A DNA stretch of 41,096 bases. Origin: Pseudomonas agarici. GTDB lineage: Bacteria; Pseudomonadota; Gammaproteobacteria; Pseudomonadales; Pseudomonadaceae. The stretch is taken from NCBI RefSeq assembly GCF_900109755.1, contig NZ_FOAR01000036.1, positions 1-41,096 of the forward strand, written 5' to 3'. Each line of letters begins with the position of its first letter. Within the stretch, counting starts at the first letter, position 1. A program made the position numbers and the translations under genes. Positions 17,383 through 25,486 of the stretch are shown one piece after another. The notes below the pieces were generated by a model that was not told the DNA's origin, made no database searches, and saw only the letters and a list, made by a program, of their open reading frames with translations.

Positions 17383-18039
17383 ATGAGTATCCCGTTGAAA
17401 ATCGATTTTGTCAGTGATGTGTCCTGCCCCTGGTGCGTGATCGGCCTGCGTGGGCTGTCCGAGGCGTTGGATTTGCTGGGCAGTGAGGTCCAGGCCGAGA
17501 TTCATTTCCAGCCGTTCGAACTGAATCCGAAGATGGGGCCCGAAGGGCAGAACATCACCGAGCACATCACCCAAAAATACGGCTCGACGCCGGAGCAGTC
17601 GCAAAAAAACCGCGAGATGATTCGCGAGCGGGGGGCGCAAGTCGGATTCAGTTTCATGACCCGTGGCGACAGCCGTATCTACAACACTTTCGATGCCCAT
17701 CGATTGTTGCATTGGGCTGGCCTGGAAGGGCGTCAGTACAACCTCAAGGAAGCCTTGTTCAAGGCGTACTTCACCGACCAGGGCGATCCGTCCGATCACA
17801 CCCTGTTGAGCCGGGTCGCCGAGAGCGTGGGCCTGGATCGCCAGCGCGCCGAGGCCATTCTCGCCTCTGAGGAATATGCCGCCGAGGTCCGTGAACAAGA
17901 GCAATTGTGGATATCGCGTGGGGTGAGCTCCGTGCCGACCATCGTCTTCAACGATCAATATGCGGTGAGTGGCGGACAGCCGGTGGAAACCTTTGTCGGG
18001 GCGATCCGGCAGATCATTGCCGAGTCCGCAAAGGCCTGA
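17383..18039 (+). CDS. DsbA-family (FrnE-like) thiol oxidoreductase
   Basis: Cytosolic thioredoxin-fold protein of 218 aa with no signal peptide. The active site is Cys15-Pro-Trp-Cys18 in SDVSCPWCVIGLRGL, followed by the helical insertion typical of the FrnE/2-hydroxychromene-2-carboxylate isomerase-like group, and the cis-Pro region GVSSVPTIVFNDQYAVSGGQP. These proteins act as disulfide oxidoreductases or isomerases; some are linked to oxidative stress. ATG 17383 is chosen because GTGAGG lies 8 bases upstream; that GTG at 17371 is probably the ribosome binding site, not the start. It follows the hydrolase by 52 bp. Confidence 0.87.
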   Translation: MSIPLKIDFVSDVSCPWCVIGLRGLSEALDLLGSEVQAEIHFQPFELNPKMGPEGQNITEHITQKYGSTPEQSQKNREMIRERGAQVGFSFMTRGDSRIYNTFDAHRLLHWAGLEGRQYNLKEALFKAYFTDQGDPSDHTLLSRVAESVGLDRQRAEAILASEEYAAEVREQEQLWISRGVSSVPTIVFNDQYAVSGGQPVETFVGAIRQIIAESAKA

Positions 18040-18153
18040 GGCCTTCAACGGCGTGCTTTGGGTGAATGATCTTGTCCACCTGGATCGCCCACCAGGCTGT
18101 CGATCTGCTGGCGTTCGATTACTCCGTGTGACGCCTCGGCACGCGTGGTCGAC

Positions 18154-18492
18154 TCAGCCGTGCAAGCGCAACCAGAGGCTCACCAACAGCGTCGCGGTAA
18201 TCAGCCACGCCAGCAGGGCCACTGCCAGGGACAGTTCCAGGCGCAGTCGGTCGAGGGCCACGTAGAGTGTCGCGAGGTAGATGAAGTACGGAATGATCGA
18301 CCACATGCCAAACACGATGGTGGTCTTCAGGTCCTCCATCGGGCGATTCTTGCCGACGATATAGTGAGCGATCAGGGCAAAGGTGGGAAACAACGGGACC
18401 AGGCCCGCGATGTAGTAGTTGCGGGTCTTCGCCAGGGTGGCCAGCAACAGCACGACCAGCGCGCTGAGCACGGCCTTGAAGAACAGATCCAT
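18154..18492 (-). CDS. glpM: GlpM family inner-membrane protein
   Basis: Small hydrophobic protein of 112 aa with about four membrane segments (FFKAVLSALVVLLLATLA, YIAGLVPLFPTFALIAHY, IVFGMWSIIPYFIYLATLYV, LAVALLAWLITATLLVSLWL). It matches GlpM, which in P. aeruginosa lies beside glpD and has been linked to alginate production; its biochemical role is not known. Here it starts one base after the aauR stop, so it is probably co-translated with the aau genes. It is separated from glpD by the whole aat/aau block. Confidence 0.85.
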   Translation of the reverse strand: MDLFFKAVLSALVVLLLATLAKTRNYYIAGLVPLFPTFALIAHYIVGKNRPMEDLKTTIVFGMWSIIPYFIYLATLYVALDRLRLELSLAVALLAWLITATLLVSLWLRLHG

Positions 18493-18493
18493 A

Positions 18494-19819
18494 TCAGTGG
18501 CTCAGGCCGTATTTCTTGACCTTGTCGAATAGGGTGGTCTTGGCCATGCCCAGTTCCTGGCTGGCCTGGGTCAGATTGCCGCCGCTGCGCAGCAAGGCAT
18601 CGTTGAGCAGGTTGCGTTCGAAGGCTTCGACCGCTTCGGCGAAGCCCAGGCCGCCGCTGCTTTGTGCGCCGGGTTTCTTGAAGGCCGGCAGGCCGAGGGC
18701 GAAACGTTCGGCGACATTGCGCAGTTCGCGCACGTTCCCCGGCCAGTCATGGCTCATCAGGCTCGACAGGGTCTGGTTGTCCAGCTCCGGGGCGGTGCGA
18801 TCAAAGCGCAACGAGGACTGTTGCAGGAAGTACTCGAACAGTTGCAGGATATCCTCGCGCCGCTCGCGCAGCGGCGGTAGCTCCAGAGTGACCACGTTCA
18901 GGCGGTAATAGAGGTCGCTGCGAAATTCGCCGGCCCTGCCTCGTTCATCCAGGTCAAACTTGGTGGCGGCGATCACCCGGCAGTCCACTGCCACGCTCTG
19001 GTTCGACCCCAGGCGCTCCAGGGTACGTTCCTGCAGGACCCGCAGCAGCTTGATCTGTAACGGAATCGGCATGCTTTCCACTTCATCGAGAAACAGCGTG
19101 CCGCCGTGGGCGTGTTCGATCTTGCCAATCCGGCGTTTGCCGGCACCGGTGAAAGCATTGGCTTCGTGGCCGAAAATTTCGCTTTCGAAGAGGTTTTCCG
19201 GCAAGCCACCGCAGTTGAGCGCGACGAACTGTTGCGACTGGCGACGGCTGAAGTCGTGCAGGCAGCGGGCGACCAGTTCCTTGCCAGTTCCGGTTTCACC
19301 TTCGATCAGCACATTAGCCGACGTGTCGGCGACGTTGGCAATCAACTCCCGCAGGTTCTGCATGGCCGGCGAGCGGCCGATGATCCGCCCCTCAAGGGAG
19401 TCGCGTTCGGCCAGTTGTCGCCGCAACGACCAGACTTCCCGCGCTAAGCCGCGTTGTTCCAGGGCCCGGCGGGCGACATCGACCAGGCGCTCGGGAGAAA
19501 AAGGTTTCTCCATAAAGTCGTAGGCCCCACTGCGCATCGCACCGACGGCCATAGAAATATCGCCATGGCCGGTGATCAGCACCACCGGCAGGCTATGGTC
19601 GCGGGCCTTGAGGCGGGTCAGCAGCTCCAGGCCATCGATACCCGGCAGACGGATATCGCTGATGACGATGCCGGGAAAATTGTCGCCGATCCGTGCCAAG
19701 GCCTCTTCGGCACTGCCGACACCTTCGCTGGGAATATCCTCCAGAGACAGCGCCTGCTGGCAGCCGAGCAGTACGTGGGGATCGTCTTCGACGATCAGGA
19801 CGGTCAGATCGTTGTTCAT
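18494..19819 (-). CDS. aauR: Sigma-54-dependent response regulator AauR
   Basis: NtrC/DctD-type activator of 441 aa that turns on uptake of glutamate, aspartate and their amides. It has a receiver (about 1-120, VEDDPH, Asp in ISDIRLPGIDG, Lys in MEKPFS), an AAA+ domain (Walker A GETGTGKE, Walker B GGTLFLDE) and a Fis-type DNA-binding end (LTQASQELGMAKTTLFDKVKKYG). The sigma-54-contacting loop reads NAFTGA instead of GAFTGA. It overlaps the aauS stop by 4 bases (ATGA). The assignment rests on the DctD-like pair lying beside aatJQMP, and on the sigma-54 promoter and AauR-type boxes before aatJ. Confidence 0.88.
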   Translation of the reverse strand: MNNDLTVLIVEDDPHVLLGCQQALSLEDIPSEGVGSAEEALARIGDNFPGIVISDIRLPGIDGLELLTRLKARDHSLPVVLITGHGDISMAVGAMRSGAYDFMEKPFSPERLVDVARRALEQRGLAREVWSLRRQLAERDSLEGRIIGRSPAMQNLRELIANVADTSANVLIEGETGTGKELVARCLHDFSRRQSQQFVALNCGGLPENLFESEIFGHEANAFTGAGKRRIGKIEHAHGGTLFLDEVESMPIPLQIKLLRVLQERTLERLGSNQSVAVDCRVIAATKFDLDERGRAGEFRSDLYYRLNVVTLELPPLRERREDILQLFEYFLQQSSLRFDRTAPELDNQTLSSLMSHDWPGNVRELRNVAERFALGLPAFKKPGAQSSGGLGFAEAVEAFERNLLNDALLRSGGNLTQASQELGMAKTTLFDKVKKYGLSH

Positions 19820-21717
19820 ATCGGCTCGGCCTTGGTAGGGTTGACCTGCGGTAAATGGAGGACGAAAGCGGTACCGCCGGTGGCCGGGTGTTCCACTCCC
19901 AGTTGGCCGCCAGCGGCTGCGGCGAGGCTCGCGGAAAGGGTCAGCCCCAGCCCTAGGCCCTGTTCCCCGGGCTTGGTGGTGAAGAAGGGTTCGAACAGGT
20001 GCTTGCGTGCCTTAAGCTCAATGCCATGCCCGTTGTCGCGCACTAGCAGGCGATACTTGTCTTCGACGAAGTCACCCTCCAGCCACAGCTTCGGCAGCGG
20101 CTGGGCCTGCATGGCATCCAGGGCATTGCCAATCAGGTTGACCAGGATCTGTTCCAGGCGCGTCTGGTCGATCGCCAACTGAACATCGTCATAGTTGCGA
20201 TGGCTTTCCAGGTGCAAAGCTTCGATACGACTATTGAGGACCTGCAGCGCCGCCTCGATGGCCTTGCCCAGGCTCGCTTCGCCCTTGTCATCGCCACGCC
20301 GGGCGAAGGAGCGCAGGCTGGCGGTAATACGACCCATGCGATCGATCAGCTCGTTGATGGTTCGCAGGTTGGTACTGGCTGTCTCCAATTCACCGCGTTC
20401 GAGGAAGCGCACGGTATTGCCAGACAGGGTGCGCAATGCCGCCAACGGCTGGTTCAGTTCATGAGCGATGCTGGTGGACATTTGGCCGATGGCGGCCAGT
20501 TTGCCGGCCTGAACCAGTTCGTCCTGGGCTCGGCGCAGGGTTTCCTCGGCCTGGCGCCGTTCGCGGATCTGATCCTTGAGGCGCTCGTTGCTGGCTCGTA
20601 GGTCGACGGTACGCTCGGTGATTCTGCGTTCCAGTTGGTTGTTGGCTTCCTGTAAGGCTTCGCGAGCGGCCCACCGGGTCGCGATCACTTTGCGTCGCTC
20701 ATTCCAGGCGATCAGTAGGAACGCTACCAGGGCGAACGCCACGGCCACCAGGCTGCCTTGGTTGGCTGCCTCCCGGCGCAGATCCTGCAACGGTGTCAGC
20801 AGGGTGAAATGCCAGGGGGTATCGGCGAGGCCACGGGTCTGGGCCAGGTAGCTGACATTGTCGCCTTCCTTGGCCACCTCGCTGTTGGCGGGGAAGGTCA
20901 GAGTCTCTACCCCTTCGGCCAGGCGCTCGCGGGCCAGTGGCTGCAGTTCGTTTAGCGGCCACCAGTAGTATTGCAGGCTGCGGGCCAGGCGTTCTTTGAT
21001 CTCTGGGGTCAGCGGTCGCACCGATTTGAGGCGCCGGGTCGGGTCGCTGGAGAGAATGATGATGCCGTTCTCGTCGCTGACGAAGGCTTCCAGTCGCGCC
21101 CGCTTCCAACGTTCTTCCAGGGCTTCGAGGCGGACCTTGATCACCGCCACACCGATGATCTTGCCTTGATCCTCAAGCCCGTGGGCCAGGTAGTAGCCCG
21201 GTTCGCCGAGGGTACTGCCGATGCCGTAGAAGCGTCCAGGTTGGCCACGCACGGCGTCCTGAAAGTAGGCGCGGAACGACAGGTCTTCGCCCAGGTAGCT
21301 GTCGGCCTCGCGCCAGTTACTGGTGGCGAGGACCCGGCCCGTAGTGTCCAGAACATAGATAGCGCGGCTGCGGCTGCGGCGATTCAGGCCTTCGAGGTAT
21401 TCGTTGACGGTCTGGCGGTGCTCGGCGTCGGGGTCCTTGAGCAGGGCCGAGACGCTGGATTCGAGCTCCAGCAGGCTGGGCAAATAGGTGTACTTGCTGA
21501 TCTCGCTCTCGACGGTACGCGCATGCAGTTCCAAGGCCCGTTCACCGCTCTCGCTGAGGGTGCGAATGCCGTAGTGTTCGCTGATGCGATAGCCGGCATA
21601 ACCCAGGCCGATCATCAGCAGGATGACCAGGGGCGGCAGGAATAGGTGGCGAATCAGGCGAGGTTTCACGGCGAGTGATGGCGGCGTCGAGCGATAGGAA
21701 TTAGGGTCGCATTTCAT
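19816..21717 (-). CDS. aauS: Sensor histidine kinase AauS
   Basis: DctB-type membrane sensor of acidic amino acids, 633 aa. Membrane segments lie near residues 24-45 (LFLPPLVILLMIGLGYAGY) and around 320-340 (LVAVAFALVAFLLIAW), flanking a periplasmic double-PAS/Cache-like domain of about 270 residues. A coiled coil follows. The phospho-acceptor His is in SIAHELNQPLAALRT, the N box is NLIGNALDAM, then DNGHGIE and GLGLGL. Its partner is AauR. ATG 21717 with AAGG upstream is chosen; GTG at 21720 is the alternative. About 170 bp, including a perfect 18-bp stem, separate it from aatP. Confidence 0.88.
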   Translation of the reverse strand: MKCDPNSYRSTPPSLAVKPRLIRHLFLPPLVILLMIGLGYAGYRISEHYGIRTLSESGERALELHARTVESEISKYTYLPSLLELESSVSALLKDPDAEHRQTVNEYLEGLNRRSRSRAIYVLDTTGRVLATSNWREADSYLGEDLSFRAYFQDAVRGQPGRFYGIGSTLGEPGYYLAHGLEDQGKIIGVAVIKVRLEALEERWKRARLEAFVSDENGIIILSSDPTRRLKSVRPLTPEIKERLARSLQYYWWPLNELQPLARERLAEGVETLTFPANSEVAKEGDNVSYLAQTRGLADTPWHFTLLTPLQDLRREAANQGSLVAVAFALVAFLLIAWNERRKVIATRWAAREALQEANNQLERRITERTVDLRASNERLKDQIRERRQAEETLRRAQDELVQAGKLAAIGQMSTSIAHELNQPLAALRTLSGNTVRFLERGELETASTNLRTINELIDRMGRITASLRSFARRGDDKGEASLGKAIEAALQVLNSRIEALHLESHRNYDDVQLAIDQTRLEQILVNLIGNALDAMQAQPLPKLWLEGDFVEDKYRLLVRDNGHGIELKARKHLFEPFFTTKPGEQGLGLGLTLSASLAAAAGGQLGVEHPATGGTAFVLHLPQVNPTKAEPI

Positions 21718-21791
21718 CACAGGTGCCTTGGGTCAACCAGATCGTCTTTCTTGTGGAAACAATGATCGGGATGTACGCATAACCTGTAGCC

Positions 21792-21832
21792 GCGCCGATT
21801 ACGTGGAGGTCAGGCCTCCACGTAATCGGCGC
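21792..21832. repeat. Perfect 18-bp hairpin between aatP and aauS
   Basis: GCGCCGATTACGTGGAGG (21792-21809) pairs without mismatch with 21815-21832 around a 5-base loop. No T run follows on the minus strand, so it is not a classical terminator. It may be an attenuator or an mRNA-protecting stem that sets aauSR expression relative to the transporter genes. Confidence 0.7.
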
Positions 21833-21887
21833 TGCCACAATGTCCGCTCTCATACAGCTATGGCGTTGTGGTGGGAGCGGTGTCGTT

Positions 21888-22622
21888 TCAGTGCTGCAGG
21901 ATTTTTTCGAGGAAGTGCTGCGCACGGTCGGAGCGGGCGCTGATATCGCCGAAGAACTCGTCCTTGTTGCAGTCTTCGATGATCTTGCCCTGGTCCATGA
22001 AGATCACGCGGCTGGCGACCTTGCGGGCAAAACCCATTTCATGGGTCACGCACATCATGGTCATGCCTTCTTGGGCTAGTTGGACCATCACGTCGAGCAC
22101 TTCGTTGACCATTTCTGGGTCAAGCGCCGAAGTCGGTTCGTCGAAGAGCATGACGATCGGGTCCATCGCCAGTGCCCGGGCAATTGCCACGCGCTGCTGC
22201 TGGCCACCGGAGAGTTGGCCGGGGTGCTTGTGAGCATGAGCCGACAGGCCGACGCGCTCGAGCAGTTGCAGGCCCTTCTGGGTCGCTTCTGCCTTGCTGC
22301 GGCCCAGGACCTTGATCTGTGCGATGGTCAGGTTCTCGGTGATGGTCAGGTGCGGGAACAGCTCGAAGTGCTGGAACACCATGCCCACCCGCGAACGCAA
22401 CTGTGGCAGGTTGGTCTTAGGGTCGGCGATGGAAATGCCGTCGACCACGATGTCGCCTTTCTGAAAGGGTTCCAAGGCATTCACGCACTTGATCAGGGTC
22501 GACTTGCCGGAGCCCGAGGGGCCGCAAACCACCACCACTTCACCTTTTTTGACTTGGGTGCTGCAGTCGGTCAGCACTTGGAAGTCGCCATACCACTTGT
22601 TGATGTTCTTGATAGAGATCAT
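21888..22622 (-). CDS. aatP: Glutamate/aspartate ABC transporter ATP-binding protein
   Basis: ATPase subunit of the acidic amino acid importer, 244 aa, acting on the cytosolic face of the membrane. Walker A GPSGSGKST, Q-loop FQHFELFPHLT, signature LSGGQQQRVAIARAL, Walker B IVMLFDEPTSALDPE and H-loop VTHEMGFA are all intact. This is the GltL/AatP subgroup of polar amino acid ATPases. Its ATG overlaps the aatM stop by 4 bases (ATGA), so the operon is translationally coupled. It is the last transporter gene before the sensor pair. Confidence 0.93.
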   Translation of the reverse strand: MISIKNINKWYGDFQVLTDCSTQVKKGEVVVVCGPSGSGKSTLIKCVNALEPFQKGDIVVDGISIADPKTNLPQLRSRVGMVFQHFELFPHLTITENLTIAQIKVLGRSKAEATQKGLQLLERVGLSAHAHKHPGQLSGGQQQRVAIARALAMDPIVMLFDEPTSALDPEMVNEVLDVMVQLAQEGMTMMCVTHEMGFARKVASRVIFMDQGKIIEDCNKDEFFGDISARSDRAQHFLEKILQH

Positions 22623-23290
22623 ACGGCAAACCTTTTTTGCAGACGCTTGACCAGCAGCGAGGCGGCAAAGCTGATTGTGAAGTAGACCAGACCGGCGAAG
22701 ATCAGGAACTCATTGGAACGACCGACGATATCGCCGCTCGAGCGCGAGGCGTTGAGGAAATCCACCAGGCCCACGGTATAGACCAGCGAGGTGTCCTGGA
22801 ACAGGATAATGCTCTGCTGCAGCAGCAATGGGGTCATCTTGCGGAACGCCTGGGGCAGGATGATCAGGCGCATGGTCTGGCCATAGCCCATGCCCAGCGC
22901 CTGGGCGGCACCCATCTGGCCCTTGGGGATCGACTGCACGCCGGCCCGGACGATTTCGCAGAAGTACGCCGCTTCAAACATCATGAAGGCCACGATACAG
23001 GAGGTGAACGCACCGATCGGCGTGTCTTCGCCCGTGATCCAGCGCAACACGAAGGGGACCGCCAGGTAAAACCAGGTGATCACCAGCAGCAGCGGGATTG
23101 AACGGAAATAGTTGACATAGGCCCCGGCGATCCGCGACAGCAGCTTGCTGTGGGACAGACGCATCAATGCCAGGATGGTGCCGATGATGATCCCGCCGAC
23201 GACGCCGAGGATCATCAGTTGCAAGGTCATCAGCATGCCGTTCCACAGGCCGGGAACGGCCGGAACGATGTCACTGAAGTCGAATTCCAT
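22619..23290 (-). CDS. aatM: Glutamate/aspartate ABC transporter permease
   Basis: Inner-membrane permease of the HisM/GltK family, 223 aa, with about five membrane segments. The conserved ATPase-contact loop is visible: EIVRAGVQSIPKGQMGAAQALGMGYGQTMRLIILPQA. It forms the membrane channel with the other permease. Its ATG shares a base with the stop of the upstream permease (TAATG). It could equally be called AatQ or GltK under other naming schemes. Confidence 0.9.
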   Translation of the reverse strand: MEFDFSDIVPAVPGLWNGMLMTLQLMILGVVGGIIIGTILALMRLSHSKLLSRIAGAYVNYFRSIPLLLVITWFYLAVPFVLRWITGEDTPIGAFTSCIVAFMMFEAAYFCEIVRAGVQSIPKGQMGAAQALGMGYGQTMRLIILPQAFRKMTPLLLQQSIILFQDTSLVYTVGLVDFLNASRSSGDIVGRSNEFLIFAGLVYFTISFAASLLVKRLQKRFAV

Positions 23291-24036
23291 TATTTACCCC
23301 CCACGGAGATCAGGCCGGGCACCGAGACTTTCTTCTCTACGAGGCGCATGAGCAACATCAGGCTCATGTTCAGGGTGAAGTAGATCAGCGTCGCCAGGGT
23401 GAAGGCTTCGAACAGGTTGGCGGAGAATTCGGCGGTCTGCTTGGTTTGTGCGAGCAGCTCCATCAGGCCGATCAGCGAGGCAACCGAGGAGTTCTTGAAA
23501 ACGTTGAGGAATTCTGAGGTGAGCGGTGGAATGATGATGCGATAGGCTTGAGGCAGTAGCACGTTCCAGTAGATCGGCAGCAGCTTGAAGCCCATGGCGC
23601 GGGCAGCCGCCTCCTGGCCGCGTGGCAATGCCTGGATCCCGGTACGCACTTGTTCGCAAACCCGCGCGGCGGTGAACAGGCCGAGGCAGACGACGACGCT
23701 GAGGTAGGCCGAGGTAGTCGGGTCCAGGTCCTGCTTGTACCAATCCTGCAAGTTTTGCGGCAGCAGGTCGGGTACCAGGAAGTACCAGATGAACAGCTGG
23801 ACCAGCAATGGCACGTTGCGAAACAATTCCACATAGCAGGTCGCGATGCCAGCTATCAGGCGATTGGGTACGGTCCGCATCACGCCGAGTAGCGAACCCA
23901 GGATCAATGCAATGATCCAGGCCACGACGGCGATCGCGATGGTCCAGCCTAGTCCGGAGATGAACCAGTCGAGATAAGTCTCGCTGCCCACGCCGGTGGA
24001 CTTGAAGAACACGCCCCAGTCCCAGTTGTAATTCAT
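23290..24036 (-). CDS. aatQ: Glutamate/aspartate ABC transporter permease
   Basis: Second inner-membrane permease, HisM/GltJ family, 248 aa. The EAA-type loop reads QVRTGIQALPRGQEAAARAMGF followed by YWNVLLPQAYRIIIPPLTSEF. About five membrane segments are present. The ATG at 24036 is chosen because GGGGAG lies 8 bases upstream and the product then begins MNYNWDWGVFF, typical of this subunit; the longer frame up to 24126 has no such site. It follows aatJ after a 200-bp gap that contains a stable hairpin. Confidence 0.9.
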   Translation of the reverse strand: MNYNWDWGVFFKSTGVGSETYLDWFISGLGWTIAIAVVAWIIALILGSLLGVMRTVPNRLIAGIATCYVELFRNVPLLVQLFIWYFLVPDLLPQNLQDWYKQDLDPTTSAYLSVVVCLGLFTAARVCEQVRTGIQALPRGQEAAARAMGFKLLPIYWNVLLPQAYRIIIPPLTSEFLNVFKNSSVASLIGLMELLAQTKQTAEFSANLFEAFTLATLIYFTLNMSLMLLMRLVEKKVSVPGLISVGGK

Positions 24037-24191
24037 TCGGGTCTCCCCTCGGATTCGATCGGTGTACGAGCACGTGCTTCCCGGGACTCCGCCCCGCCTA
24101 ACGACGTTGGTTAGGCACACGCGCACCGCTCGCGGTCCGAGTGTTGTTCCATGTAATCAATAAGAAGCCAGTACAGCAAGTGGTCAACAGA

Positions 24192-24221
24192 CCTTCAGGG
24201 CTGCCGAGACTGCCCTGAAGG
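24192..24221. repeat. Hairpin between aatJ and aatQ
   Basis: CCTTCAGGGC (24192-24201) and GCCCTGAAGG (24212-24221) pair perfectly around 10 bases, 17 bp past the aatJ stop. No T run follows in the transcribed direction, so it more likely protects the 3' end of a processed aatJ message or partly attenuates. That would explain the usual excess of binding protein over permease. Confidence 0.6.
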
Positions 24222-24237
24222 TAAGGTTAGTCGCGAC

Positions 24238-25170
24238 TTAGATTTTTACTTCAGGTGCCGGCTTATCGGTCGGATTGGCGATCAATTCCTTGACCTTGTC
24301 GCTCATCGGGAAGTTCAGGTTCAGACCTTTCGGTGGGATCGGGCTTTCGAACCATTTGCTGTAGATCTTATTGATTTCGCCGGATTTGTAGGTGGCGATG
24401 ATGGCGTCATCGACCGCTTTCTTGAAGGCAGGGTCGTCCTTGCGAACCATGCAACCGTAGACTTCATAAGACTGTGGGGTGCCGGTGATCACCCAATCAT
24501 CCGGTTTCTTGGCCTTGGCTTCTTCGCCCGCCAGCAACGCATCGTCCATCATGAAGGCTACGGCGCGGCCGCTTTCCAGCATCTGGAAGGATTCGCCGTG
24601 GTCTTTTGCGGAGATGATGTTCATGCCCATCTGCTTGTCGGCGTTCATCGCTTTAATGATGCGCTCGGAGGTGGTGCCAGCAGTGGTTACCACGTTCTTG
24701 CCTTTCAGGTCGGCGAAGTCGTTATAGGACGGCTTGCCATCTTTATCTTTCTTGACCAGCAGACGGGTGCCGATTTCGAAGATGTTAGTCGAGAAGGCGA
24801 CTTGCAGGGCGCGTTCGGCGTTGTTGGTGGTGGAGCCGCACTCAACATCAACGGTGCCGTTCTGTACCAGCGGAATACGGGTTTGGGAGGTGATCAGGTT
24901 GTACTTGATCTTAAGTTCGCCCTCCTTCATGCCCAGGTCCTTTTCAACGCCCTTCACGATGGCCAGTTGAATGTCATGGGAGTAGCCCACGGGTTTGCCG
25001 GAAGCATCGGCGAAGTAGGAGAACGGAATGGAGCTGTCACGATGACCGAGGGTGATGGTGCCGGACTCTTTGATCTTCTTCAGAGTGCCGGTCAGTTCGG
25101 CGGCGAAAACTGGAGTGCTGATCAGAGCAGCAGCGATTGCTGCGCCCAGGATATGGGGAACGATGCGCAT
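24238..25170 (-). CDS. aatJ: Periplasmic glutamate/aspartate-binding protein
   Basis: Solute-binding protein that delivers acidic amino acids to the AatQMP transporter, 310 aa. A Sec signal peptide covers about residues 1-23 (ending TPVFAAE). The mature part shows the family 3 binding-protein pattern: GTLKKIKESGTITLGHRDSSIPFSY, GYSHDI, VDVECGSTTNNAERALQVAFS and DLKGKNVVTTAGTTSE. This closely matches GltI/AatJ. ATG 25170 has GAGGA just upstream; the frame extending to 25212 lacks one. Expression is probably driven by the sigma-54 promoter at 25281-25296. Confidence 0.93.
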   Translation of the reverse strand: MRIVPHILGAAIAAALISTPVFAAELTGTLKKIKESGTITLGHRDSSIPFSYFADASGKPVGYSHDIQLAIVKGVEKDLGMKEGELKIKYNLITSQTRIPLVQNGTVDVECGSTTNNAERALQVAFSTNIFEIGTRLLVKKDKDGKPSYNDFADLKGKNVVTTAGTTSERIIKAMNADKQMGMNIISAKDHGESFQMLESGRAVAFMMDDALLAGEEAKAKKPDDWVITGTPQSYEVYGCMVRKDDPAFKKAVDDAIIATYKSGEINKIYSKWFESPIPPKGLNLNFPMSDKVKELIANPTDKPAPEVKI

Positions 25171-25280
25171 CAGATAATGTCCTCGGAATTGTTTTTTTAT
25201 GGAGCCGTTCAACCGACTCTTGGAAACCTCGAACGGTTCGGTCGGCTCAAGGCAGACAGAACATTCGCTCAGGAGTGTAG

Positions 25281-25296
25281 AGCATGAGTCGTGCCA
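25281..25296 (-). promoter_or_regulatory. Sigma-54 (-24/-12) promoter of aatJQMP
   Basis: On the minus strand the sequence is TGGCACG-ACTC-ATGCT, against the RpoN consensus TGGCACG-N4-TTGCW: the -24 block is perfect and the -12 GC is present at the correct spacing. Transcription would begin near 25270, about 100 bases before the aatJ ATG. This fits control by AauR. Confidence 0.8.
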
Positions 25297-25373
25297 GGCC
25301 AGGATAAATGACTTTAGATATTGATTTTAAAGGAATTTAATTTAAAGCCTGGGCCGGGAGCCGAGAATGCTTG

Positions 25374-25419
25374 TCCGGTAAGCCGAATACTGGCCAATGA
25401 TGGCATTCGGAAAACCGAA
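25374..25419. promoter_or_regulatory. Two AauR-type enhancer boxes upstream of aatJ
   Basis: TTCGG-AAAA-CCGAA at 25406-25419 is a perfect match to the TTCGG-N4-CCGAA inverted repeat that I recall as the AauR box. TCCGG-TAAG-CCGAA at 25374-25387 matches in all but one position. Their centres are 32 bp apart, about three helical turns, and they lie about 80-135 bp upstream of the sigma-54 promoter, as expected for an NtrC-type enhancer. The 316-bp gap between aatJ and glpD contains these, the promoter and the glpD terminator. Confidence 0.75.
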
Positions 25420-25457
25420 CGTCGATTCCATCAACCGCTTGCCCGGTGACGGGAGGA

Positions 25458-25479
25458 AAGCCCCTCGGGGGAGGGGCTT
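25458..25479 (-). terminator. Probable terminator of glpD
   Basis: AAGCCCCTC (25458-25466) and GAGGGGCTT (25471-25479) form a GC-rich hairpin 8 bp past the glpD stop. On the minus strand it is followed by only a short T run, so termination may be incomplete. It separates glpD from the aat promoter. Confidence 0.6.
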
Positions 25480-25486
25480 GAGGGGT

